Shown piece after piece: positions 9,084-19,554 of a stretch of 64,000 nucleotides of DNA. Position 1 is the first letter of the stretch; every line of letters begins with the position of its first letter. Below the pieces are notes generated by a model. That model saw only the letters and a list, made by a program, of their open reading frames with translations, was not told where the DNA came from and ran no database searches. A program made the translations under genes and the position numbers. The DNA is from Pseudoflavitalea rhizosphaerae (GTDB taxonomy: Bacteria; Bacteroidota; Bacteroidia; Chitinophagales; Chitinophagaceae), in assembly GCF_003991355.1 (NCBI RefSeq), contig NZ_RCSU01000001.1, positions 434,001 through 498,000 of the forward strand, read 5' to 3'.

Positions 9084-10937
9084 TTATTGTGTTACTTTTA
9101 TCAGTTGTACTTCCAGTAATTTCATCAGCTCATTTCCCGGGAGCTGTTTCGGGCTGATCCTGAGCTGATGCCATCCGGGCTGAATGGTGACGGTCCCAAT
9201 TTCCTCCGTTACGATCCCATTCTTTTCACTGACCTCTTTTTCGAAAATGGATTTACCCAGCGTCAACAGGTAACTGCCTTTCCCTGCAATATACTTCAGG
9301 AGAATTTTGTAAGATGATTTTTCTGAACTGGTGATATCCCAAAGAAGGGCCTGGTCTTTTTCTTTCCATCCCTCAACATAATATTTGTCTTTTTTTCCAT
9401 CACCAAACTTAAATCCTTTGCCTTCCTGTCTTGCATCGAAGGCCAGGAGCCTCGAAACCGCAACGTTTGGAGCAAGATAATATCCCCTTTCGTCTTCTAC
9501 TTTTCCATTTGTTTCCAGTACAATCACTGCATCCGTTGTATCTGGTGCAGTAGCAGGCAGACTGATGCGAAGCAGTTTGTTTTTCAACCGGAACGATAAT
9601 GATTTTTTTGAGGCATCGCTCAGCAGGTACGCTTTGCTGATGTTTCCTTTGAAACCGCCGAGGTATAGTGTTTTGTCAGCAGGCCAGTTGAATACATGCA
9701 AATAGAGCTTGTTCTGTTTTTGCGTGATCACGCCCCAGTTCTGCAGAGGCAATGGAGAGGCGGCGGTTCCATAAATGGAAGCCCCGTTCACCTTCATCCA
9801 TTTTCCAATTCCTTCCAAAATGTTTTGATCTTTGGAATCGAAAGCACCATCACCCTTCGGTCCGATATTCATCAGCAGGTTGCCTCCGCGGCTTGCTGCG
9901 CTGGCCAGCAATCTGATGAAATGAGATGCAGGTTTATGTGAACTGTCAAATTGATGGTAACCATAAGATTCATTGGTGGTGGGTATTGCTTCCCAGTTGC
10001 CGGAAACAGGAAAGAATTCTGCCGGGCGATCAGCCGTGTTCTTATAATCTCCCAGTTCGGCGCCCGCGGCGCGAACCAGTCTTCCATTCACTACCACATT
10101 GGGATCAGTTTCGCGGATAGCTTTGAGGATGCGGATATTTTCAGAGAGCGGCAATTTATGCGGCGTATCGAACCAGAGAATATCAGGATGGTATTTCGTC
10201 AGCAGTTCTTTGATCTGCGGGATCGCTTTTCGATCAACGTATTGCTGTGCTTTTGGTAATAATTCAGGATGCACATCAAACCAGTGGCTGCCGCCGTGGA
10301 GAAGTTTATCGCCACCGGGATTATTGTACTCCCAGTCGTTGCCCGGGGCATCGGGATGTTCCCAATCGAAAGCATGTGAGTAATAGAATCCGAATTTAAG
10401 TCCTTCTTTTTCGCAGGCGGCGGCCAGTTCGGCCATGGGATCGCGTTTAAAGGGCGTTTGTTGTGTGATGTTGAAATCACTGATCCTGGAATCATACATC
10501 GCGAATCCATCATGGTGCTTGGCAGTGATGATGAGGTATTTCATTCCGGCATCCTGCGCCTGTTTCACCCATTCTGCCGCGTTGAACAATGAAGGATTGA
10601 AACGATGGGCCAATTGAAGATAATCAGCGCGTGTGATCTTTTCCTTGCGCATAAGGTGTTCGGCATAGCCGCTCACTTTATGACCTTCCCACTCTCCTGC
10701 CGGTAATGAATAAACGCCCCAGTGAATGAACATGCCGAAGCGCGCTTCCTGCCACCAGGCAATACGTTGATCATGGGTCTTCATGCTTTCCGCCCACCAG
10801 CCTGTCCTGGCTTCTTCGATGGCTTTCTGATCGCGGGCCTTTGCGCGATTGAACATTTCGGCATCCTCATCTCCTGCTGTTTGTGCAGTGATGGTGGTGG
10901 TGGCCATGATCGCAGCTATGGATAATAATTTCTTCAT
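9084..10937 (-). CDS. GH29 alpha-L-fucosidase, secreted
   Basis: Retaining exo-alpha-L-fucosidase of 617 residues with a signal peptide of about 19 residues. The GH29 barrel is clear: RFGMFIHWGVYSLPAGEW (67-84), ITAKHHDGFAMYDS (137-150) and PDILWFDTPHK, where Asp257 is the expected nucleophile. Residues from about 480 form an extra beta-rich C-terminal domain (LLAFDARQEG... to the end) that looks like an accessory binding or jelly-roll module. Its ATG shares one base with the TGA of the upstream GH31-fusion gene (TGATG), which suggests translational coupling. Released L-fucose would feed the divergent operon that begins at 25216. Whether the linkage preference is 1,2, 1,3 or 1,4 cannot be read here. 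Confidence 0.93.
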   Translation of the reverse strand: MKKLLSIAAIMATTTITAQTAGDEDAEMFNRAKARDQKAIEEARTGWWAESMKTHDQRIAWWQEARFGMFIHWGVYSLPAGEWEGHKVSGYAEHLMRKEKITRADYLQLAHRFNPSLFNAAEWVKQAQDAGMKYLIITAKHHDGFAMYDSRISDFNITQQTPFKRDPMAELAAACEKEGLKFGFYYSHAFDWEHPDAPGNDWEYNNPGGDKLLHGGSHWFDVHPELLPKAQQYVDRKAIPQIKELLTKYHPDILWFDTPHKLPLSENIRILKAIRETDPNVVVNGRLVRAAGAELGDYKNTADRPAEFFPVSGNWEAIPTTNESYGYHQFDSSHKPASHFIRLLASAASRGGNLLMNIGPKGDGAFDSKDQNILEGIGKWMKVNGASIYGTAASPLPLQNWGVITQKQNKLYLHVFNWPADKTLYLGGFKGNISKAYLLSDASKKSLSFRLKNKLLRISLPATAPDTTDAVIVLETNGKVEDERGYYLAPNVAVSRLLAFDARQEGKGFKFGDGKKDKYYVEGWKEKDQALLWDITSSEKSSYKILLKYIAGKGSYLLTLGKSIFEKEVSEKNGIVTEEIGTVTIQPGWHQLRISPKQLPGNELMKLLEVQLIKVTQ

Positions 10938-13900
10938 CAGTTCAACCAGATTACCGGGTTACGTACAGGAAGGTTACGGACCACTTCATCCACAGCAGGC
11001 GCATGATCCAACAGGCGCCAGGTCTTGAACCAGTCGGCTTTACTGAAAGACTGTGCCCCAAAAAGCAGTGCAGGCTGCGCAACAGGCCATTCATTCCAGT
11101 ACATTACATCCTGTTTGAAAGGCCATTTGCTTTTATCGGCAATGTAAGGATACATGTATTCAATGCTTTTTTTGATATTGCGGCCATCAGCGGTTGTATA
11201 GTTCCAGAGATCGTTTTTATCTGTGCTGAGGATTTCGCAGGTCATGGTCATGGCATCGAGGTTAAAAAGCGAATATCCATAAGGTTTAGTTCGTTTCAGT
11301 TCCAGTGGAAAGCTGCCATCGGTAGCCATCTGGTTGGGCAGCAGTACTGTTTTATATCTTTCAGAACAGAAATCCAATAATTGCTGGTTATTGGTAAAGC
11401 GGGCAAATGCAGCAACCTGCATTACCCAGCATGTGCCGTGGTTATTGGCGGCATTCATTTCATCTTTACCATATTGATGCGTGGTGAGCCATTGCAGGTA
11501 AGCTTCGAACCATTCCCTGATCTGGTTGATCAGTTCCCGGTCTGCACCGGCTACAGTATCCATGCGCATCAGCGCCTGCACCACTTCCATCAACTGGATG
11601 GTATCTATGATGCCGATGCCGCGTCCGGTTACACGCCCTTTGATAGCTTGTGCAAACAATAAGTTGGGGTTCATGCGGGTGGCAGTATCCACAAACCAGG
11701 CTTTGCAATGCAGCAAAGCTTGTTGACGGTAAGCCTGTTTCCCTGTGATCAGCCAGGCAGAAGCGAGTGAGCCTACCAGCCTGCTGAGACGGATCATGGC
11801 ATGACGGTGCGCGGTGAAATTATCCGGGTTGGTCATACCATCTTTCTGAATATATGGGCTATCCGGGAATTTTTCATTCGGCCACCAGTAATCCCCTTCA
11901 GAAAAAAAATCATGTGGTCCGCCTGCGCTTCGCGGAGAGCGGGATGCTGTAACGGTAACGGGCTTTTCATCCAGGGCTTTGTCGGCCTCACGGATCACTT
12001 GTTCACGCAGTGTTTCGATGACTTTATGTTTGAGATCAGCTGCATTGAAAGGCTTTGTCATAAATGTGAAACTCACTTTGCCGATGGTATTGGGCTTACC
12101 TTTTTCTGCAGCGGTGATGGAACCGGACAGTTCTCCTTTTCCATTCTTTTGAATGCTGATGGTTCTCCAGGAATAATCGCCTTTTTCATAATTGAAGGTT
12201 TCGCCATCATCGTCATAGAGTTTGTAACTGCCGGGTTTGGTACCGTAATGTCTTACTTCGATATTCACCACTTCTCCTTTAGCCGGTGCATGCAAACGAG
12301 CAGGCATCATGGGAATGATGCCACCATCTTTCACAAATACCGGGATCTTGTCAAGCCCCGGAGAAACGGTGATCACTTCACCATCTCCCACGAAATCCCC
12401 GGTGTAAAAATCATACCATTTGCCGCGTGGCAGGATCACTTTGCGGGTGGTCTGTCCGGCAAAGAGCGGCGCTACCAGCAGGTATTCACCTGCCATATAC
12501 TGGTCCTTACATTCTTTGGAAAGCGCTTCAGCGTAAGGGTTATGCTCGAGGTTATAATCTATTTTTTCCTCTTTGATCTCCTGTGTAAATCCTTCTTCCA
12601 GGTTCATGGCGCGGAACACGGGTGTACCTTCAAAATGATAACGGGCAAATTCCGAATACCAGTAAGGCATCATCTGCATGCGCAGTGTAGCGTAGGTTTT
12701 CACCTGTTCCGCCACTTCAGGGTAAGACCAGGGTTTGGTGCCGCTGGCCCAGGCATTGATCATGGCCATGGGCGAGAACACTACCGTCTGAAACCTGCGC
12801 AGCCATTCTTCTCCGGTTTTGCTGGCGCGCACTTCCGGCGTCCAGAGCACACCGGCAAAGCCGCTGTTGATAAGGGCTGTGATAAAATCCTCATGGTTGT
12901 AATAATCGTTATAGATTACATAAGGGAAGGAAGCGCCGCCACCGTTGGAAGCACGCACCAGTCCGAATGTTCTTTCATTTTTCTTTTTGTACATCTCAGT
13001 GCTGTAGCGCTGCATGAGGAGTCCATAGGTCTGCCTTTGCTGTTCTGCTGCAATGCCTGAAGGGAAGGTGGCAACATCCGGCCAGAGGTAATGATCATAG
13101 CCATCCACTTCATCTATCTTATAACCACTAACGCCAATGTCTACCTGATCTTTTTTGAGTTGATTGAAGAGAATGCTCCTGCCTTGCTGTGTATTGAGGT
13201 CGGGCACAGCTCCTACCCAAACGGTATGCGAACCGGTATATGGTCGAATCGCTTTATAAATACTTGCTTCCGGGCTTACATATGGATTGAGCCAGAGGTT
13301 CACGCGGATATGCTGTTTGCGCATATCGGCTACAAACTGTGCGGGACGCGGGAAGCGTGTACTATCCCATTCGAAGGTACAGGGATAGGATTTGCTCTGC
13401 CATCCCGGTTCCAGTCCGATAAAATCAAGGGGATAACCTTTCGCTTCAAATTCATCCGCTTCCTTTTTTACATCTTTTTCATTGTAGAGCCTTTGAACGC
13501 GTTGGGTGAAACCAAGTCCCCATCTTGGAGGCAGACAACCTCCGCCATTGAATAAATTGAATCGGCGCACGGCATCGATGGCATTGGGTCCGCCGAAAAC
13601 ATAAACTTCAACACCTGCCGCAGGCACCAGTATCTCTACGGCATCGGAGTATGGACGCGCCTGCCAGCTCTTATCTGTATTCCTATCACGCGCCTCGGGA
13701 AAATTCTTACTGTCTTTTCGCACGCCGGAACCTGCATATACCGTGAGGTAGCGGGCGCTGTTGATGAAAACGCCATAACCGTTACCGGAAACATAGAACG
13801 GTGTGGGCGCATGATTACGTCCATTGTCCTTTCCACCGAAATGGTCCACATGCAATTGCAGGATCTTGCCGCGCTGGTGAACGGTCTGGAAATTCAAGCC

Positions 13901-14200
13901 GAAACCAAAGAGTTGTTCCTTTCTGGCGAGCGGAAAACGGAGATAGGTTTTTCCATCACGCACAGTAGCGTTGATCTTAGAAAGCGGTAAAGGGAAATTT
14001 GCTTTTTCCAATTTTGCAAGTGCAGCCTTGTTAGGAGCTGAACCGGATGCTTTGAGAAGATCATAGGCTTCAGGCTTACCTATCACGGCTTTCCACACAC
14101 CCGGCCCTACCTGCTGGAATACAGGCTGCTGGCCTTGTACAGACATTGCCAGCAGGAACAGGCAGAGCGCGCCGATCATTTTTTTCAACAAATGTTTCAT
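10937..14200 (-). CDS. Fusion of GH31 alpha-glycosidase with an alginate-lyase-superfamily domain
   Basis: A 1,087-residue secreted two-domain enzyme (signal peptide ending VQG near residue 23). Residues about 30-715 are GH31: PRWGLGFTQRVQ, GYKIDEVDGYDHY with nucleophile Asp363, the acid/base region RASNGGGASFPYVIYND (Asp432 likely), and the usual C-terminal beta-domain (LPRGKWYDFYTGD). Residues about 720-1087 match the alpha/alpha-toroid alginate-lyase superfamily (PL5/PL38 type): FTAHRHAMIRLSRLVGSLA, AANNHGTCW with Asn920/His921, Arg970 and Tyr976. That order and spacing resembles Asn191/His192/Arg239/Tyr246 of the PL5 enzyme A1-III. GH31 members include alpha-xylosidases and alpha-glucosidases; PL38 members act on glucuronan. 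The fusion would cut a uronic-acid backbone and trim an alpha-linked side sugar. It lies 5 bases after GH95 and overlaps the GH29 start by one base. Confidence 0.88.
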   Translation of the reverse strand: MKHLLKKMIGALCLFLLAMSVQGQQPVFQQVGPGVWKAVIGKPEAYDLLKASGSAPNKAALAKLEKANFPLPLSKINATVRDGKTYLRFPLARKEQLFGFGLNFQTVHQRGKILQLHVDHFGGKDNGRNHAPTPFYVSGNGYGVFINSARYLTVYAGSGVRKDSKNFPEARDRNTDKSWQARPYSDAVEILVPAAGVEVYVFGGPNAIDAVRRFNLFNGGGCLPPRWGLGFTQRVQRLYNEKDVKKEADEFEAKGYPLDFIGLEPGWQSKSYPCTFEWDSTRFPRPAQFVADMRKQHIRVNLWLNPYVSPEASIYKAIRPYTGSHTVWVGAVPDLNTQQGRSILFNQLKKDQVDIGVSGYKIDEVDGYDHYLWPDVATFPSGIAAEQQRQTYGLLMQRYSTEMYKKKNERTFGLVRASNGGGASFPYVIYNDYYNHEDFITALINSGFAGVLWTPEVRASKTGEEWLRRFQTVVFSPMAMINAWASGTKPWSYPEVAEQVKTYATLRMQMMPYWYSEFARYHFEGTPVFRAMNLEEGFTQEIKEEKIDYNLEHNPYAEALSKECKDQYMAGEYLLVAPLFAGQTTRKVILPRGKWYDFYTGDFVGDGEVITVSPGLDKIPVFVKDGGIIPMMPARLHAPAKGEVVNIEVRHYGTKPGSYKLYDDDGETFNYEKGDYSWRTISIQKNGKGELSGSITAAEKGKPNTIGKVSFTFMTKPFNAADLKHKVIETLREQVIREADKALDEKPVTVTASRSPRSAGGPHDFFSEGDYWWPNEKFPDSPYIQKDGMTNPDNFTAHRHAMIRLSRLVGSLASAWLITGKQAYRQQALLHCKAWFVDTATRMNPNLLFAQAIKGRVTGRGIGIIDTIQLMEVVQALMRMDTVAGADRELINQIREWFEAYLQWLTTHQYGKDEMNAANNHGTCWVMQVAAFARFTNNQQLLDFCSERYKTVLLPNQMATDGSFPLELKRTKPYGYSLFNLDAMTMTCEILSTDKNDLWNYTTADGRNIKKSIEYMYPYIADKSKWPFKQDVMYWNEWPVAQPALLFGAQSFSKADWFKTWRLLDHAPAVDEVVRNLPVRNPVIWLN

Positions 14201-14205
14201 ACAAC

Positions 14206-16764
14206 TTATTTAGGAAGGATCGTATAGGTTTTTCCTTTTACAGTATTGAAATCGATAACGTATTCAGTGGATACAGGCAGCATTGTGATAGCTTCCCTGT
14301 TCACCACTTCATAAGGAGGAATGCCATAGGATATAGTCAGCTTATTGGTGTTGTTGCCGCTGGCTGACTTAGCGTTTGCTTCCACCACTCTAACAGGAAT
14401 GCTTGTGCGGATACGGCAATTACCTCCTGAGCCGGAATAGATGGTCGCTTTTTCCAGTTGTTGATTTTTCCATTGCAGGCTCACCGTGAAATTGCCGCGA
14501 GCTTTGATGCCGCGCACGGAGCCGGAAGGCCATGCGGCAGGAAGGGCCGGGAGGAGACTGAGGCGGCCATCATGGCTTTGCAGCAGCATTTCCGTTATAC
14601 CGGCAGTGGCGCCGAAATTGCCATCTATCTGGAATGGAGGATGCGCATCAAAGAGGTTGGGATAGGTGCCGCCTCCCCCCATGGTCTCACGGATCTCACG
14701 AGGATTGATATACGTAAATGCATCGCTGAGGATCTTATACGCGTGTTCTCCATCCTGTAACCTGGCCCACCAGTTCACTTTCCAGGCCATGGACCATCCT
14801 GTGCTTACATCACCACGATGGATAAGCGATTGTTTGGCCGCAGCCGCCAACTCAGGTGTTTGCTTCACTGTGATCTGGCTGCCTGGATACAGACCGAACA
14901 AATGCGAGAGGTGACGATGCTTGTCAGTAGGCTGGTCCCAATCTTTAAACCATTCCTGCAACTGGCCGTACTGACCGATATGAAAAGGATACAATTGCTC
15001 TTTTGCTTTTTCCAGTTTTGCTTTGAATGCAGCATCCGTCTTCAGGAGATCGGCTGCACTGATCAATGCAGTGAAAAGCTCGCGGAGCAGGCTCATATCC
15101 ATGGTGCTGGCCATACTTACCTGGTATTCTTTTCCATCTTTCTTCAAAGTATTCTCCGGTGATGTGCTGGGATTGGTGATAAGATAATTACTCGCAGGAT
15201 CTTTGATCAGCCATTGCAACTGGAATTGTGCGGCCCCCTTCATTAACGGGTATGCCTGTTCGCGCAGGAATTTCAGATCGCCGGTAAAGAGATAATGCTC
15301 CCAGAGATGCGTGGCGAACCATACACCGGCCATAGGCCAGCAGCTCCAGCGCGGCATACCTTTCTCGTCCCATTCATAACCACCGGGCGGTGATGTTTTG
15401 GCCCAGAGATCGGAGTTATGATGTACAACCCAGCCTTCATCGATATTATAATTCACTTTGGCGGTAGCGGCGCCGTTCACGGCCAGCTCTTTCATGAAAT
15501 CGAATAATGGCTGGTGGCATTCGGAGAGATTGGTGTTCTCCGCCAGCCAGTAATTCATTTCTGTATTGATATTGGTGGTATAATTACTGCCCCATGGCGG
15601 TTGTACATGATCGTTCCAGATGCCCTGCAGGTTGGTTGGCCTGGAACCCGGGCGAGATGCGGCAATCATCAGGTAACGCCCGAACTGATAGTAGAGGCTC
15701 ACCAGGGGATTGTCGCCACCACGCTTGCTGAACGTTTTCAAACGCAGATCAGTAGGCAATTTCAGGGATTCTTCATCTTTTCCTAAATCCAATTTTACAC
15801 GTTTGAATAGGGATTGGTAATCGGCTATATGTGCTTTCTTCAATACATCATAAGCAATGGAAGATACTTTGCCCATATTGCTCATGGCTTCGATGGATGG
15901 GTTCTTTCCCTGGAATGCCGCGGAGCGGTTGAATCCATTGAAGCTGGTAGCTTCGGTAAGGTAGATGGTAACACTGTTGGCATTGCTGACAGTCAACTGA
16001 TCTCCTGCTGCACTGATCTTGCCGCCTTCATTCACCAGTTTCACCCGGATCTCGAAAGTCATGCCCTCTCCTTTCTCATCATCGTATTCAACCTGTTTGG
16101 GTTCGTATGGTCGGTTGGCTACAAATTTCGGCGCCTTCCCTTTCAATACCAGCAAATCCTTCGAAGCAGCTTTGGTAGTGAAGCGGAGTTTGCTGCTAAG
16201 ATCAACGGTGAAGTTCAGTGCATTTTTCTTGTTTGCAGTCAGCCTCACCACCATTGCCTTTGCAGGGAAACTGGTAAAAGTTTCACGGGTATATTCCACG
16301 CCATCTTTGGTATAACGGACGGTGGAGATGGCGTTGTTGAGGTCCAGCTCACGGTGATATTTTTCAGTGACTGAATCCTTATGATCGAATGTGAGCCAGA
16401 GATCCCCGAGTGGCAGGTAACGGGCGGAGTAAGGCCCCTGCATTTTCTTCCAGAGTTTGGCAGCCAGTTCATAGTCACCTTTGAAAACGGCTTCACGTAC
16501 CTGTGGCAAAACTGTAGGTCCGTTCGGATTATTGCCGGGCTCGGGAAAGCCGCTCCAGAGTGTATTGTCATTGAGTTGGAACCTTTCTTTCTGAACACTG
16601 CCAAAAACCATGGCGCCTGTTTTCCCATTGCCGAGCGGTAATGCTTCCTCCCAGATGGTGGAAGGTGTATTGTACCAGAGTTTCAGGGCAGGATCATATT
16701 GCGCAGATGCAAGCAGTGACTGAACAAAAATGAGCGATAAGATGATAATGCGTTTCATTGCCAA
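14206..16764 (-). CDS. GH95 alpha-L-fucosidase / alpha-L-galactosidase, secreted
   Basis: Inverting exo-enzyme that removes terminal alpha-L-fucose or alpha-L-galactose. An 852-residue protein with a signal peptide ending SAQ at about 22. Family signatures run throughout: [45 protein letters not shown] (Asn410 and Asn412), [10 protein letters not shown] (Glu537) and [12 protein letters not shown] (Asp714). These line up with Asn421/Asn423/Glu566/Asp766 of Bifidobacterium AfcA. The length is typical. A second in-frame ATG two codons downstream is an alternative start. Palindrome copy A fills the 146 bases between this gene and the upstream GH2 gene. With GH29 present too, the target probably carries more than one fucosyl linkage type, or this enzyme handles L-galactose. 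Confidence 0.93.
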   Translation of the reverse strand: MAMKRIIILSLIFVQSLLASAQYDPALKLWYNTPSTIWEEALPLGNGKTGAMVFGSVQKERFQLNDNTLWSGFPEPGNNPNGPTVLPQVREAVFKGDYELAAKLWKKMQGPYSARYLPLGDLWLTFDHKDSVTEKYHRELDLNNAISTVRYTKDGVEYTRETFTSFPAKAMVVRLTANKKNALNFTVDLSSKLRFTTKAASKDLLVLKGKAPKFVANRPYEPKQVEYDDEKGEGMTFEIRVKLVNEGGKISAAGDQLTVSNANSVTIYLTEATSFNGFNRSAAFQGKNPSIEAMSNMGKVSSIAYDVLKKAHIADYQSLFKRVKLDLGKDEESLKLPTDLRLKTFSKRGGDNPLVSLYYQFGRYLMIAASRPGSRPTNLQGIWNDHVQPPWGSNYTTNINTEMNYWLAENTNLSECHQPLFDFMKELAVNGAATAKVNYNIDEGWVVHHNSDLWAKTSPPGGYEWDEKGMPRWSCWPMAGVWFATHLWEHYLFTGDLKFLREQAYPLMKGAAQFQLQWLIKDPASNYLITNPSTSPENTLKKDGKEYQVSMASTMDMSLLRELFTALISAADLLKTDAAFKAKLEKAKEQLYPFHIGQYGQLQEWFKDWDQPTDKHRHLSHLFGLYPGSQITVKQTPELAAAAKQSLIHRGDVSTGWSMAWKVNWWARLQDGEHAYKILSDAFTYINPREIRETMGGGGTYPNLFDAHPPFQIDGNFGATAGITEMLLQSHDGRLSLLPALPAAWPSGSVRGIKARGNFTVSLQWKNQQLEKATIYSGSGGNCRIRTSIPVRVVEANAKSASGNNTNKLTISYGIPPYEVVNREAITMLPVSTEYVIDFNTVKGKTYTILPK

Positions 16765-16778
16765 ATGAGATTTTATCA

Positions 16779-16902
16779 GGGAGTGCCCAGTCGCTCGCCT
16801 CTGGCGAGTGACTTGTATTTAGTCGCCTCCGGCGACGCAGTGTTCGCCGGAGGCGAACAATTAAAAGTCACTCGCCAGAGGCGAGCGACTGTTGACACCC
16901 CG
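16779..16902. repeat. Nested palindromic element, copy A
   Basis: About 124 bp between the GH2 stop and the GH95 start, both minus strand. Outer arms 16789-16813 and 16866-16890 are perfect 25-nt inverted complements. Each arm is also a small hairpin of its own (CTCGCC-TCT-GGCGAG and its complement). The centre holds two further hairpins, GTCGCC-TCC-GGCGAC and GTTCGCC-GGA-GGCGAAC, which are also near-complements of each other. The element can therefore fold as one long hairpin or as four small ones. Looser termini GGGAGTG and CACCCCG flank it. Confidence 0.9.
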
Positions 16903-16910
16903 CGTTATAT

Positions 16911-19391
16911 TCATAATTCTATAAAGGCTGAGGGCACAGTTGGTACTGTAGCGCTCAGCACTGATTTTCCTTTATTGGTATTCACACGGATGATTGCACG
17001 GCCATTGTACAGTTGTACATAATTCGACCCGGAACTTGTGCCCTGGTTATCGATCAGCTGTCCGTCACCGGCGAGTTTGAAACGGATCCGGTTGGCGGCA
17101 TCCAGGCACTGTACGCCATTGGCATCATGCAATGTGGCCTGAATGGTAACGATGCCATTGGACTCTTCCAGTTTTTGCAGTTTTACCTGCGCAGGCTTGT
17201 TCCATTTTTCCGTTTGATACTGGAAAGAAATGGAATCGTACAATATTGTTTTTCCTTTTTTCGCCACCACTTTCACCACATTCTTGCCTTTATTGAAAGC
17301 GGTATTCCACCTCAGTCCGGCAGCAGGAAAATCCTGGCTATTCCTTTTTTTCACACCCAGGCTTTTGCCGTTCAACCAGGCTTCTGCTTCGTCGCAATTG
17401 GAATAAACCTTGATCATTTTTTCTTCTCCCTCATCACCCCATCTTACCGGCCAGTTATGACCGTAGATATGGACCATCGGTGTAGAAGTCCAGTACGACT
17501 GGAAAACATAATAAGATTCTTTTTTCGTGAAATCGCGCTCCACTACACCTTTTTGGTTCATATAGGGAACAGGATTATCAGGGCGGACAGGCGTGGAGAA
17601 ATCCTTGAAAGGCCATTGTGCAGTGCCTGTAAGCCAGGGCATGGTTTCCTGTTCTTTCAGGTGCCAGTCGATCAGGTTACAGATATAAGATTCGCTCCAG
17701 TCGCCATCCTTGCTCACGCGCGCTGCGCCGCCATAGAGCGATGCATCGCCGGCGCGTTCATCAGCGCCGCCACCTGATCTCACTTTGAGTAAAGCATTAT
17801 CGGGCGTTTCGGAGAAACGGCCTGCGTGTGAATCACCGCCCCATTCCACGTGCAGGAAATGCTTCACGCGTTTCATTTCCATTTCGGATACGCTTTTGTA
17901 TTCCGTATAGATACCGCGGTACCATCCCGCCCAGATGGAAGGAGAATATACATCCACGATGTCTTTACAGAAATCGCAGCGGCGGATGGCTGTTTTGCGG
18001 GAAGGGTCCAGTTCATGACTAAGATCGTTCAGCTCCTTCATGAAAGCGCGGATGGAATCTTTGCTGAACTCAGGAAAATCGCCGGGCCAGTCGTTCTCAT
18101 TGCCCAGTCCCCAGATGATCACGGAAGGATGATTGTAATGCTGGGCAATCATATTCTTCAACATCCTTCTCGCCTGTTCTTTGTATACTTCTCCACCTAG
18201 GCCGCCACGGCACCAGGGAATTTCTTCCCATACAACAATGCCGAGGCTATCGCATAATTGCAGGATGATGCGGCTTTGCTGGTAATGCCCGAGCCTGATG
18301 AAGTTGACGCCCATTTCTTTCATCATGATCATCTCTTTGCGCATCATCTCTTCCGTCATGGCAGCGCCTACGCCGGCATGATCTTCATGACGGTGTGTGC
18401 CGCGCAGCAATAATCTTTTTCCGTTGAGCAGGAATGGTCCCTGTTCAACAAATTCAAATTGACGGAAGCCCGCCTTTACCGTTTCCTTTATTTCCGAGGA
18501 AGCTGTTTGAAGTGTGAGTTCTACTGTGTACAATTCAGGATTTTCAGTTGACCATAAGCGTGGCTTCTTCAGATCGAATACAAACTCCTTTCGTCCGCCC
18601 AGCCCGGCTTCCCGCAAATAACCGGAAGTTGCAAATGCTGCATCGAGTTTGACCGCCTTACCTGAGGGATCGATCAGCCGGATCAGCAGCTTGCTGTTCT
18701 CCGATGATTTCGTTGGTTCATAGAAGTTAGTATTGATGGTCAGTTTTCCCATCTTTCCATCTTTATCCACTTCTGCTTTCACATGCACTTTATCAAAAGA
18801 AATTTCGGGCATATACACCAGGTTCAAATACCTGTAGATCCCTCCATAGATATTGAAATCAGACAAACTGCTCGGGATCATTTCAAGATCACGGGAATTA
18901 TCTGATCTGATACTCACCGGTATCTTTCCATTGAATTGTTTCTGGTAAGCAGGGTTCTTTCTGAATGCTTCCACCGCATCAGTGATATCCACTTTGAACT
19001 CATCATATCCGCCTACATGTGTTTTCACCAGCTGATCGTACACGTACACCGATGTTTTCTGGCCTGAACCTTCAAAATGAAGGATCGTTCTTCCTTTCGG
19101 ATATGGGTTGGCGATAGATAATAGTGTACGGTACCAGGCGGGGCCCTGGTAATAATTCTTATCCGGGTCAACTCCATCGGTGGCATTCACGCAATGTGGC
19201 AGGGTTACTTTTTCCCAGAGGGGAACGCTTTCGGGATTGCCTTTACCAACAGGACGGATGGCTTCCCAGATACCACCGAGGTCTTGTCTGAGGAATTCCC
19301 AGTTATCGTTCAGTCGTTCTGAAAATTGCGCCTGTGATGGGATGCCGCCGGTAAGCAATGCTATCATTAAGAGAAAGGCCAGCTTCTTCAT
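16911..19391 (-). CDS. GH2 family glycoside hydrolase (beta-glucuronidase or beta-galactosidase type), secreted
   Basis: An 826-residue retaining beta-glycosidase with a signal peptide ending SQA near residue 21. The order is N-terminal jelly roll (YYQGPAWYRTLL, HFEGSGQKTSVYVY), an immunoglobulin-like domain, the TIM barrel with GTHRHEDHAGVG and MGVNFIRLGHYQ, and extra C-terminal beta-domains. The acid/base is Glu432 in IIWGLGNENDW; the nucleophile is Glu516 in FLHVEWGGD. The substrate is ambiguous: beta-glucuronidase, beta-galactosidase and beta-mannosidase activities all occur in GH2, and a uronic-acid-rich target favours glucuronidase without proving it. It follows the FAS1-like lipoprotein gene by 163 bases that include a stable hairpin, and it is followed by palindrome copy A. 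Confidence 0.92.
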   Translation of the reverse strand: MKKLAFLLMIALLTGGIPSQAQFSERLNDNWEFLRQDLGGIWEAIRPVGKGNPESVPLWEKVTLPHCVNATDGVDPDKNYYQGPAWYRTLLSIANPYPKGRTILHFEGSGQKTSVYVYDQLVKTHVGGYDEFKVDITDAVEAFRKNPAYQKQFNGKIPVSIRSDNSRDLEMIPSSLSDFNIYGGIYRYLNLVYMPEISFDKVHVKAEVDKDGKMGKLTINTNFYEPTKSSENSKLLIRLIDPSGKAVKLDAAFATSGYLREAGLGGRKEFVFDLKKPRLWSTENPELYTVELTLQTASSEIKETVKAGFRQFEFVEQGPFLLNGKRLLLRGTHRHEDHAGVGAAMTEEMMRKEMIMMKEMGVNFIRLGHYQQSRIILQLCDSLGIVVWEEIPWCRGGLGGEVYKEQARRMLKNMIAQHYNHPSVIIWGLGNENDWPGDFPEFSKDSIRAFMKELNDLSHELDPSRKTAIRRCDFCKDIVDVYSPSIWAGWYRGIYTEYKSVSEMEMKRVKHFLHVEWGGDSHAGRFSETPDNALLKVRSGGGADERAGDASLYGGAARVSKDGDWSESYICNLIDWHLKEQETMPWLTGTAQWPFKDFSTPVRPDNPVPYMNQKGVVERDFTKKESYYVFQSYWTSTPMVHIYGHNWPVRWGDEGEEKMIKVYSNCDEAEAWLNGKSLGVKKRNSQDFPAAGLRWNTAFNKGKNVVKVVAKKGKTILYDSISFQYQTEKWNKPAQVKLQKLEESNGIVTIQATLHDANGVQCLDAANRIRFKLAGDGQLIDNQGTSSGSNYVQLYNGRAIIRVNTNKGKSVLSATVPTVPSAFIEL

Positions 19392-19482
19392 TATTCTGTA
19401 TCAGTTTTCAATTAAAGTACGATTTCTTCCGGAACGGACCGGTTGGGAATTGGAAAAAACAGTTTGCCTGCTGCACAACAAA

Positions 19483-19502
19483 GATCCGGCTGCTGCCGGA
19501 TC
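19483..19502 (-). terminator. Intercistronic hairpin between the FAS1-like gene and GH2 (weak terminator or mRNA stabiliser)
   Basis: An 8-bp perfect stem GATCCGGC-TGCT-GCCGGATC lies between the FAS1-like stop (19555) and the GH2 start (19391). On the minus strand it is followed only by TTTGTTG, a poor U tract. It may cause partial termination or protect the upstream SusCD message. Confidence 0.4.
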
Positions 19503-19554
19503 CCTGTTGATGAATAAAAAAATGACTCGATATAGTTCATCGAAATTCCGGTCA

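Noticed and set aside
11801-13060. A 419-codon open frame on the plus strand opposite the GH31 fusion
   Set aside because: It lies wholly within a gene with intact catalytic motifs, has no recognisable domain and shows the odd composition of an antisense frame.
16789-16890. Palindromic repeats taken for a CRISPR array
   Set aside because: Copies are 2.9-11.7 kb apart, each with internal symmetry; there are no regularly spaced repeats with unique spacers and no cas genes.
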